A stretch of DNA of 64,000 nt from Peronospora farinosa. Lineage: Eukaryota; Oomycota; Peronosporomycetes; Peronosporales; Peronosporaceae. The stretch is from NCBI GenBank assembly GCA_947646735.1, contig CANTFK010000661.1, positions 558,001 through 622,000 of the forward strand. The letters run 5' to 3'. Both the position numbers and the translations under genes were made by a program. Under the pieces are notes generated by a model. The model saw only the letters and a program-made list of their open reading frames with translations, did not search any database and was not told where the DNA came from. This document shows, in pieces, positions 54,603 through 64,000 of the stretch (its first letter is position 1; the number at the start of each line of letters is the position of its first letter).

Positions 54603-57600
54603 TCTATATAATAAAAGAATACTGTCCGTCTGTCCGTCCGTCCGTTTGATCCTTTTCCGGCATTTAAATTGGCTAAAATTTTATTTTCGTTTCAACTTTA
54701 GATTGGCTGATATTGCATTTTTGGCTTATTTTGCAATGGCCTGTTCTGCATTTTTGTATCGATAATTATATGTGCAGATCTCCATAACAGAGTGTCCAGG
54801 TGTCGTGCTTCTATCTACAAAATGAATATACTAAACGATGGCTACACATAAATGTTCATATGCATCATTACATATTGCATAATTTATAAACAAAATGATG
54901 GCACACATAAATGTTTATATGCATCATTACTTATTTCTATATCAACACAGCTTTTTTAGAATAGTAGATGAGACACATGCCTTAGATTCGTTAGTCAAAA
55001 TATGGGCTCCTTGCTCAACGAATACGCTACAAAGTGGCAAAAGCAAGCGTAGTTAGCAGGTTCAAGTGGATGCAGGTACAATAAGCGAGTCGACTCACAT
55101 GTAATGCATCATACTTATTCATTTACCTGAGTCAACCGGACATTCTACATTACGGAACGACGGGTTTACATTCACCTTCATACCCATCACTTTACCTTAT
55201 TTAACCGGATATATAGAAGTAAAGAGATGGGTACGAGAATCAAAAGACAGACTTCGCTTACTGTGTCCGTCGAAACGACAGGTACACATTGAACTGCAAA
55301 ATGACAGAGACACATTGACCGGCGTCGACAGAAAAACTTTGACTTTCATACTTAATGATTTACATATCACAACCGAATATAGTTAAAAAGATGGGTACGA
55401 AATTTTTTTTCTAGCAGACTTTTGATCACCATGTTCGTCGGAACGACGAGTGAGCATCCGTATTCTTAGGTAAATGGTGGGCCAATGTACTAGAAGCGTA
55501 GGATTGCGCCCCTATCCGTCGAAACGACGGACGCTAACAAAAACTGCACATAGGCTAAAATTAGCATCAAAATAGCTGTGAAACACACAATGATAATTAT
55601 ATTCGGTCCTTGATGCATAAAATATATATATATATATATGTATTCGGTTCGCGCGCACCTATCCGTCAACCGACGGGTGAACACCCTAGAAAATCGCTGC
55701 GTGTTTTAAAGATGCCTACAGTATATATATTACTTTCTTGCACCGTCGACACGACGGGCTTAAGCACTAGACCTCAGTATTAAAAGCTCCATACAAGCTG
55801 AAGTAGCATGAAAAAAGGCTGACTGACTCACCAACTTTTGGTCCTTTCATTTCATTTATTCTGTATTTTTGGTCCGCTCGGACCTTTCCGTCGCAACGAT
55901 GGGTGAGCACTCTTACTTTTTTCCATTAACGTAAGCAGATTTTCATCAGTATTATTTAAATTAATAATATGTATCAGGCTTAGCAATAAATTTCGTCGCA
56001 CGTCCATCTATAGGAATGGGTATCGTGAGTGAAATCTGTATAGTATGATCTATACAAAAACTCTTTCCATCATGCTATATACTTGTAGCGGAGCTAAAAA
56101 GCTCTCAAGTCGAAGGAATACTTCTAGGCTGAAACCCTCTTGGTACTAGAGAACTAAATAAATTTACGGCTTTTGGCTGATTTTGCATTGACAGAGTTTG
56201 CATTTTTGTATTGATAATTACATGTGCGTTCTCTATATCAGAGTGTCCATATGTCGGCTTCTATCTATAACACTAATATACGAAACGATTGCACAAATAC
56301 GTGTTCATATTCTATATAAACACAGCCTATTTATAAAAATTAGGTAAGACACATGCTTCGTAATCGTTTTAATTCATGGGCTCAGTGCGTATATAATACA
56401 CTAGAAGTTGGCAAAAGCAAGCGTTCTCATCAGATTGTATTGAATTGCTTAGAATAAGTGATGTGACCCATATGTATTGTATTTGCATTTTGTATATATT
56501 GTTACGTGAGCAGATTTCCGTAATAGAATTTAGTTCATCCCCGGGTGTCCTTATGTCGTGCTTCTATCTATAAAATCAATGTACGATACGATGGCACACT
56601 TGAATGTTCATATGCATCCTTACATACTGCAATAATAAACACATCATTTCTTAGATATATTAGATGAGACACATGCTTTCGATTCGTTAGTAAAAACATG
56701 GGCTCCGTGCTCAACTAATACACTACTAAGTAACAAAAGCAAGCGTAGTGATCAGGTTGAACCGGATTTAGGTACAATAAGCAAATCGAGTCAAGTGTAA
56801 TGCATCATACTTATTCATTTACCTGAGTCAACCGTATATTCTACATGACGGAACGACGGATCTACATTCACCTTTATACCCATCACTTTACATTATTCAA
56901 CCGGATATATAGAAGTAAAATAATGGGTACGACAATCAAAAGGCAAATTTCGCTTACTGTGTCCGTCGAAACGACGGGCGTATATATTGACCTGCGAAAC
57001 GACAGGTACACATTGACCAGCGTCGACAGGTAGACGTTGCCTTTCATGCTTATTGACTTCATATGTTGCAATTACCTGACTCAACCAGAATAATAAGTAG
57101 GTACGAAGATTATTTAGCAGATGTTGGCTCACCATGTCCGTCGAAACAAAGAGTGAGCATTCCTATGTTAAGATATATGGTGGGCCACGGTACTATCAGC
57201 GTAGAATCGCGCCCCTATCCGACGGAACAATGGGCACTACAAAAAGCTGCACACAGGCAAAACGTTGTATTAAGAATTGATTGATAGACATAGAAATAAT
57301 TACATTCGGTCCTTTATGCATATTTAAATCTATATATTCGGTCCGCACGCTACTATCCGTCGGAACGACGAATGCACATTAATTCTCATACCCATCACTT
57401 TACCTTAATATTGTGAGGTAAATAGTTGGATTCGAAGGTCAAAGGCAAACTTCAATCACCATGTCCGTTGGAACGACGAGTACACATTTGACCTTTATAT
57501 CATAATTTTAATGTAGTCAACCAAAATGGTAAAACGATGATATAAAGGTCAATATCTGACTCGCGCACTATATCCGTCGGAATGACGGGTATACACCCTA

Positions 57601-57810
57601 GCAAATCGCTGCGTTTAACACGCCAATATATTCTACTTTGCACCATCAGAACGACGGGTGAATACCATAAAAGAGGTGGGTCGATGAAATATGATGCAAT
57701 CGTCCATCTATTTATCAGGATTCAGGCATTATATAAAAATGAATGACTGTATATTATCGCGTTCTAGAAATTCGCTGATGTGTACCCGGTGGAACGACGG
57801 GTTTACATTA
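54603..57810 (+). mobile_element. Helitron-like unit(s), rearranged
   Basis: It starts TCTATATAATAAAAG after CTAG. It is longer than other units and contains an LTR scrap at 56084. After that scrap it restarts with sequence matching the first part of units 2 and 4 (GGCTGATTTTGCATTGACAG). Internal hairpin motifs recur (55265, 55440, 55515, 57355, 57465, 57570). No gene is present. Confidence 0.62.
56084..56162 (-). repeat. Family B-like LTR end fragment
   Basis: It starts TGTAGCGGAGC and follows the first 80 bp of the B LTR with many changes, ending at TTGGTACTAGAGAACTAAAT. A relic. Confidence 0.7.
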
Positions 57811-58361
57811 AGGAATCTTGATCGCACCAGTTTCTCCTCTTGTGGTGGCTCGAAGGCAAGACGGAGATCGTCCTGGATGGTATCCAAGGTGGGAAATGCG
57901 TGCTCGTCCACAACGAGTTTACCAAGGGCCCACTCCTTGGCCTTCCCGGTGAGGCGGGAAAGAAGAAAGTTGACCTTCGCCTGTGGAGCCTCAAGAAGTC
58001 TCGAGGCGATGGCGATATCAACTTCTCGGAACCACCGATTCAGCGAAAACCGGTCCTTACCTTCTCCAGAGTAGGAGGAGGTTTCCATCTTCACGGCCTC
58101 ATTACGTGAAGGGCGCGAGGGAGTTAAGCCTCGCCGGTTGGATTCGGCGAGCTCGCGTGCCATAAACTCATGTATGGCGAGACGTTGCGCGTCAGGGGTC
58201 GCTGATCTCATCAACGACGCGACGAATGCCTCTCCCGATATCGCCGCGAGGCGATTAAGGGCATCCCACTCAACACCAGTAAGATGGGGGAAGGTCGCGT
58301 GCTCCAGAAATAAATCTGGAGCGTCAAAGTACGCCGATTCGCTCATCCCAAACTCGGGCAT
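57811..58361 (-). pseudogene. gag: Gag N-terminal fragment, C3
   Basis: Begins [16 protein letters not shown] and runs through the Gag core ([20 protein letters not shown] equivalent, with one change near its start) to KLVRSRF. The frame then reads on into flanking sequence. It lacks the zinc knuckle, so it is non-functional as Gag. Confidence 0.88.
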
Positions 58362-58387
58362 AGGAAGGACTACTAAGTGCTAGCGGG

Positions 58388-58729
58388 TGTAACGGGGCTA
58401 GAACGTACCGTCACTAGCTTACACGTGCGCTTGAGGAAGACTCAAGCCCAAGTATTAGGTATTAAGTAATTTTAACTCTGATTTTTATTTTGGTTTTAAT
58501 TCGTACTAATTACGAAGATTTTAGTCGTAATAAATACGACAGTGTTCCCGACTTTCGGGAACCACACAATTTCAGGTTGATTTATCATTGGTCCATATTG
58601 GGGACTTTAGGCCCAATAATAAACCAATAATAAATTACCACGCTGTGCCCGCTATTCGGGCCCAGCACCTGCCTACACATGTAATTGTTTATTTGTGTTA
58701 ATGCTATATGTGTAATGTAGCCCATTACA
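58388..58729 (-). repeat. 5' LTR of C3
   Basis: 342 bp, bounded by TGTAACGGGG and CCCATTACA on the plus strand. Confidence 0.92.
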
Positions 58730-58968
58730 GGTATTAAGTATAAGCGTTAAAGATACGGTATTCGGTAATACCGTATCTTATCGATTAGGATTCGATAATC
58801 GATAACGCTGTACTAAGTACATCATACACAGATGTTTAGACGATATGTCGTCCAATAGCAAAGTCTGCAAATTATAATTACTATTATAGTAATTAATTTG
58901 TGTGTAGTGTACTTAGAGTAGGACTTTTCATAAAATCTTAATGCATAAATGAAATCAGCTCTCATTTT
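58730..58968 (-). repeat. Internal fragment of a family B LTR
   Basis: Reverse complement of the middle of the B LTR, with the palindrome GATACGGTATT/AATACCGTATC and the stretch around GACGATATGTCGTCC. Both ends are missing; it directly abuts C3 and the A fragment. Confidence 0.82.
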
Positions 58969-58971
58969 ATG

Positions 58972-59675
58972 TGTTGGATCATTTTGGTGGACGAAAGGTT
59001 ACCCTTCCGTCGCACCTTAAAGTGAAACTAAATCGCTTTAGTTACAGTGATGGCCTGTTATGGCATCAACTGTCACCCTGTGATCCCTTTAGAATCTATG
59101 TCTCGCATGACACAGATCTCAAGCTGATGATACTTCACGAGTGCCATGATGCGCCATCTAGTGGGCATCTGGGCCGTGAAAAGACATTCTTGCGAGTGTC
59201 AGAGGAATTTTGGTGGCCTCACTGGGTGGCCAACTATATTCGCTCTTGCGAAGAGTGTCAGCGCATAAAGCTTGCACACTCGAACAGTGCGCCATTAAAG
59301 CCACTGCCAAATCTAACTGAATGTTGGAAGTCGGTCAGTTTGGACTTCATGTTTGGCTTACCGCCTGACCATAAAGGCAGGACGGGGCTCGTCGTCTTTG
59401 TAGACAGACTGAGCAATATGGTGCATTTGGCACCATGTAGCACCAAGATCTCAGGGAAAGAGGCTGCCCTCTTGTTTCTGGATCATGTGTACCGACTACA
59501 CGGGATGCTCAAATCCATACTATCGGATCGAAATCCGCTTTTTACGTAAATTAGGCATGGAATGAAATGCTTGTGATGACACTATAGTGTTATCAACAGC
59601 GTCGACCTATGACCGACCCCTTGGAGGTGTGATAGGCGTGCTGGATGCTAAAAGTGTGATGAAGTGCTTTCGTAA
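58972..59675 (+). pseudogene. pol: Integrase fragment of family A pol
   Basis: Matches element A from about 5908 to 6480, with HECHDAPSSGHLGREK, CEECQRIK, SLDFMFGLPP and FVDRLSNMVH. It then jumps to the part equivalent to 6885-7000 of A (gap of about 400 bp). A 6-codon deletion lies near 59224 (WWPHWVANY). Here the base deleted in A at 6342 is present. It is diverged from A, so it comes from another copy. Confidence 0.85.
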
Positions 59676-59869
59676 ATTTTGAAGAACCCAGGGTCCCGTT
59701 AGATTGAAAGGACAAGGGGCCGTGGACTAGGGAGAAGGGACCACGCACCAGAGAGAAGGGACCGGAGATAAAGGGAACCTCGGAGTGAAGCGACCGTTGG
59801 CTGAGAATGTGAAAGACAAACAAAGGAGAGGTCATTACCAGGGTACTGTTTAACCGGTACCGAAGGGAG
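59676..59869. other. Unassigned sequence before the minisatellite
   Basis: Purine-rich repeats (GGGAGAAGGGACC-like, twice) with no coding signal. I see no recognisable element. Confidence 0.35.
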
Positions 59870-60150
59870 TCGACCATGGCCCTCATTGGTCGACTTGGTC
59901 CCTCATTGGTCGAACAGGTCCCTAATCGGTAGACCTGGGTCCCTCATCGGTCGACCTCGACTCCTCGTCGGTAGACCCGGTCCCTCATTGGTCGACCCGG
60001 TCCCTCATCGTTAGACATGGGTCCCTCGTCGGTCGACCCTGCCCCTCATCGATCGACCCAGTCCCTCGTTGGTAGACCTGGGTCCCTCATTGTTCGACCC
60101 GGTCCCTCGCTGGTAGACCTGGGTCCCTCATTGGTCGACCTCGGCCCCTC
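59870..60150. repeat. Minisatellite with units of about 20-22 bp
   Basis: About thirteen imperfect copies of a unit such as GGTCCCTCATTGGTCGACC, with TCGACC and TAGACC alternating. It contains many GTCGAC (SalI-type) palindromes. No coding signal. Confidence 0.88.
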
Positions 60151-61340
60151 GGGGTTCAGCTACTCCTGACCAGTTAATACAAGGATCAGACTAGTCGACG
60201 CAAGGAATCAGAGCTTCAGGCAAGGATAGAGTAAAGGAGTTAAAATGATAGGACTATATTAAATACTACTCAATTTGCGATCTACTTGGCAAGTCTTCGT
60301 CGCGCTGTAAAGGAACTCGAGTCTGACCACACGCCTGTTCCGGGGAAGGAATATATTTGGCCCCCCCGTTGAAGACAGACGTGTGGTTAGACTCAAGTGC
60401 GAGCTGACACCACTTGGCACGACTCCGTCACCCAAGAAGAACTTGCTCTAAGCTACTCACTGTTACGGGAAGGGATATGTTTTGGCCCCCCGTTGAAGAC
60501 AGTTGTGTAGCGAAGTTCAAGTGCGAATAGAGCTCCAGGATATATTTGGCCTGTGAGCTCGTTCGAGTAGCAACACCCCCAAGACCAGCTATCGGAAGCG
60601 GTCTCCCTCACCTCAAGGTCGGGGAGCAACGTAAAGGTCAGGTGGTTAATACCCCTGAAACAAGAAGGAAAAGGCCAGGGACGACAAGCGCCCCTGAAGA
60701 ATTTGGCTCTAAGTCCACTCTCGACAAGGTCGATCGAGTGGCCACCTACCGGCCCACCGAGTGAAGCATATCCACTCGAGGCCCCCCAGGTCTACCTCCC
60801 TCAAGGCAGACGTCTACATCTTCACCAAGTCCTCCGAAGAGTGCAACCCGCCAGCCGACGGGTACACAAGGTGAGAGAAGGTTCATACGCGGCATCGGGG
60901 TACCCCCTCCAACAGTTGGCAGTCCGGCACAGTGAGTGGTTTGGGGTCTCATCATACAATTTTGAGAACCCACTCCACCACAATGGTGCGCGTGCCCGGA
61001 TCTTCGGAAGACGCGGGATTTCACCGCGAGTCCCAAGACGATAAAGATGTTCATGTCAAGAAGGAGCACAAGACCGAAGAGCCACTGGAAGACCGATCGC
61101 CAGTGACTCAAGAAGAAACAAACAAAGGATCGAAGGACCGACCGGGCCTTGGGAGGGGTCCGCTTAACATGGTCGAGGTTGAATTTATTGAAGAGAAACC
61201 TAATTATTCCTCCCTATGTCCTCGTTGAGGACACCTTGGGTCATGACGCCTATCATGATCCAGAGGAAAATCAGCCAACGGTGAAAACCGAGATGCTAAG
61301 GTCCCCAAAAAAAACAAAAAACAAAGATCGCGGCCTGAAT
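60151..61340 (+). other. Unassigned region, possible 5' end of another LTR element
   Basis: It contains two related blocks about 150 bp apart, each with TTGGCCCCCCGTTGAAGACAG, and a long inverted repeat (60315-60333 with 60380-60398). A small frame from ATG 60983 to 61228 encodes a charged, Lys/Glu-rich peptide (VKKEHKTEEPLED) that might be the start of a Gag, but no domain supports this. The region ends where Helitron-like sequence resumes near 61341. Confidence 0.4.
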
Positions 61341-61453
61341 ACACATTAACTTCAATACCTATTACTTTACCTAATTCAACCTGATATTCTAAGCAGAGTG
61401 ATAAGCCAGTATACTGTAGGGGTATCCGTCGGAACGACGGGTAAATACCCTAG
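61341..61453 (+). mobile_element. Right end of a Helitron-like unit
   Basis: Ends CCGTCG-GAA-CGACGG, then GTAAATACC and CTAG at 61450-61453. Confidence 0.68.
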
Positions 61454-62698
61454 TCTATATAATAATAGAATATTGTCTGTCCGTTTGATCCTTTTCCGGC
61501 ATTCGGATTGGCTAAATTCTGTTTTTGTTTCAATTGTCGATTGGCTGATTTTGCATTTTTGGCTCATTTTGCATTGACAGAGTTTGCATGTTTGTATATA
61601 TCATTACATGCATAACAGAGTGTCCATATGTCGTCCTTTTGTCGATAACATTAAACACGAAACGATGGCACACATAAATGTTCATATATTGCATAATAAT
61701 TTATATACGAAACGATTGCACACATAAAGTTATATGCATCATTACATAGTGCTATATCAAACATTGCTTTCAGAAGAGTAGATGTGACACAAACTTTCGA
61801 TTCGTTAGTCAAAACATGGGCTCCATGCACATATAATACACAAAAAAGTGGCAAAAGCAAGCGTAGTTGTCAGGTTAAAGTGGATCCAGTTACAATAAAC
61901 GAGTCGACTCAAATGTAATGCATCATACTTAATAATTAACCTAAGTCAACCGGATATTATACAGTACGGAACGACGGGTTACATCCACCTTTCTACCCAT
62001 CACTTTAGCTTATTAAACCGAATATATAGAAGTAAAGAGATGGGTACGAAGATCAAAAGGCGACTTCGCTTACTGTGTCCGTTGCAACGACGGGTACACA
62101 TGGACCTGCGAAACGACGAGTACACATTGATCTGCAAAACGACAGGTATACAATGACTGACGTGGACAGGTACACTCTGCCTTTTATACCCATTGACATC
62201 ATAGTCACAATGACGTGACTCAACTAGATATTTCAAATTAAAGTAATGGTTCAATATACCGACCTTCAGTAACGTTCATACTTATCAGCTTACGTAAAGC
62301 AACCTAAAAATTGAAGGAAAGTAATAAATTCAAATACTGTCAGCGTAGAATTCGTGCACCTATCCGTCGAAACGACGGGTGAATTCCATCACTTATTTGC
62401 ATCAACGTAAGCACATTTCCATCATTGTTATATTACGTAGGAATTTTTTATGTGGTCTAGCAATCTATTTCGTCGGACATCCATCTATAGAAACGATTAA
62501 TATGACTAAAATTTGTATAGTAATGTATATAAAATAACTCCGTCCATCATGCTATATTACTAAATGGAAAATGCACGGAACGACGGGTACACATTGAATT
62601 TCAAACCCATCGCTATACCTTAGCCGACACATTATTTAAAGTAAAATTCGCCTATCTATACTACTTCGCACCGTCGGAACGACGGGTAAATACCCTTG
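61454..62698 (+). mobile_element. Helitron-like unit, 1245 bp, tandem copy 1
   Basis: Starts TCTATATAATAATAG. It is almost identical over its whole length to the next unit. Internal hairpin motifs lie at about 61967, 62080, 62365 and 62575. It ends with the hairpin and CTTG instead of CTAG. Non-coding. Confidence 0.72.
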
Positions 62699-63945
62699 TC
62701 TATATAATAAAAGAATACTGTCTGTCCGTTTGATCCTTTTCCGGCATTCGGATTGGCTAAATTCTGTTTTTGTTTCAATTGTCGATTGGCTGATTTTGCA
62801 TTTTTGGCTCATTTTGCATTGACAGAGTTTGCATGTTTGTATATATCATTACATGCATAACAGAGTGTCCATATGTCGTCCTTTTGTCGATAACATTAAA
62901 CACGAAACGATGGCACACATAAATGTTCATATATTGCATAATAATTTATATACGAAACGATTGCACACATAAAGTTATATGCATCATTACATAGTGCTAT
63001 ATCAAACATTGCTTTCAGAAGAGTAGATGTGACACAAACTTTCGATTCGTTAGTCAAAACATGGGCTCCATGCACATATAATACACAAAAAAGTGGCAAA
63101 AGCAAGCGTAGTTGTCAGGTTAAAGTGGATCCAGTTACAATAAACGAGTCGACTCAAATGTAATGCATCATACTTAATAATTAACCTAAGTCAACCGGAT
63201 ATTATACAGTACGGAACGACGGGTTACATCCACCTTTCTACCCATCACTTTAGCTTATTAAACCGAATATATAGAAGTAAAGAGATGGGTACGAAGATCA
63301 AAAGGCGACTTCGCTTACTGTGTCCGTTGCAACGACGGGTACACATGGACCTGCGAAACGACGAGTACACATTGATCTGCAAAACGACAGGTATACAATG
63401 ACTGACGTGGACAGGTACACTCTGCCTTTTATACCCATTGACATCATAGTCACAATGACGTGACTCAACTAGATATTTCAAATTAAAGTAATGGTTCAAT
63501 ATACCGACCTTCAGTAACGTTCATACTTATCAGCTTACGTAAAGCAACCTAAAAATTGAAGGAAAGTAATAAATTCAAATACTGTCAGCGTAGAATTCGT
63601 GCACCTATCCGTCGAAACGACGGGTGAATTCCATCACTTATTTGCATCAACGTAAGCACATTTCCATCATTGTTATATTACGTAGGAATTTTTTATGTGG
63701 TCTAGCAATCTATTTCGTCGGACATCCATCTATAGAAACGATTAATATGACTAAAATTTGTATAGTAATGTATATAAAATAACTCCGTCCATCATGCTAT
63801 ATTACTAAATGGAAAATGCACGGAACGACGGGTACACATTGAATTTCAAACCCATCGCTATACCTTAGCCGACACATTATTTAAAGTAAAATGATCGCCT
63901 ATCTATACTACTTCGCACCGTCGGAACGACGGGTAAATACCCTTG
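62699..63945 (+). mobile_element. Helitron-like unit, 1247 bp, tandem copy 2
   Basis: Starts TCTATATAATAAAAG. Differs from the previous unit by two bases near its start and a 2-bp insertion (near 63891). It also ends CTTG, then TCTATATAATAAAAG begins another unit. Confidence 0.72.
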
Positions 63946-64000
63946 TCTATATAATAAAAGAATACTGTCTGTCCGTTTGATCCTTTTCCGGCATTCGGAT
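63946..64000 (+). mobile_element. Start of a further Helitron-like unit
   Basis: TCTATATAATAAAAGAATAC and the CTGTCTGTCCG run, cut by the window end. Confidence 0.65.

Larger units (their letters stand above)
57811..58729 (-). mobile_element. Truncated family C copy 3: 5' LTR and Gag start
   Basis: Sense on the minus strand: LTR at 58388-58729 and the first 180 or so Gag codons, ending at 57811 where Helitron-like sequence begins. It is almost identical to C1 and C2, so it is recent, and its primer-binding stretch has the CGCTAGCACT form of C2. Confidence 0.9.

Noticed and set aside
60932..61228. Possible Gag start of a further LTR element
   Set aside because: Only a charged peptide without Gag motif; the LTR boundaries could not be defined, so it is kept only as a remark in the unassigned region.
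61651..63105. Two identical 69-codon minus-strand ORFs
   Set aside because: Identity reflects the recent tandem duplication of the 1.25-kb unit, not selection.

Overview
The window is eukaryotic and consists of transposable elements throughout. I find no host gene, tRNA, rRNA or CRISPR. The elements are chromodomain-bearing Ty3/Gypsy retrotransposons and head-to-tail Helitron-like repeats. Their protein style (polyproteins with a C-terminal chromodomain, CCHC Gag, RT motif YFDD) is what I know from plant-pathogenic oomycetes (Phytophthora/downy mildew type). This is a family-style judgement, not a database match.

Layout. 1-1360: decayed sequence with a chromodomain fragment. 1361-9503: Gypsy family A, sense +, paired LTRs, broken pol. 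9504-21429: a head-to-tail array of Helitron-like units of about 1.75-1.98 kb. Each starts TCTATATAATAAAAG and ends with a CCGTCG-GAA-CGACGG hairpin followed by CTAG. A different Gypsy element (E, 13815-17023, sense -) sits 4 bp inside one unit with a TCTA target duplication. 21430-27992: family B copy 1 (sense -), cut off by 27993-35679: family C copy 1 (sense +), the best-preserved element here. 35680-37952: more Helitron-like sequence. 37953-53926: family B copy 2, split by family C copy 2 (44536-52645) with a perfect 5-bp GTTCT target duplication. The two B+C blocks are copies of one nested insertion. 53927-57810: Helitron-like units. 57811-59675: scraps of C, B and A. 59676-61340: a minisatellite and an unassigned region. 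61341-64000: two almost identical 1.25-kb Helitron-like units in tandem.

Most interesting signal. Families A, B and C each carry, besides gag and pol, a long ORF on the opposite strand. It starts 14-115 bp from the 3' LTR, crosses the pol-LTR spacer and runs back under the chromodomain end of pol. In all three the overlap has the same codon phase and the predicted protein has a coiled coil in its C-terminal part. In C copy 2 it is intact (493 aa). The genetic layout recalls antisense genes driven from a 3' LTR. The same three families share a gag-pol junction: pol lies in the -1 frame, an Asn codon sits exactly 12 nt before the gag UAG, and a hairpin spans that UAG. In C the slip site is a textbook A AAA AAC heptamer.

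A further unusual property is the density of short, near-perfect inverted repeats in LTRs and in coding DNA (about a dozen hairpins in 235 bp of the B LTR; several 8-9 bp stems inside C pol).
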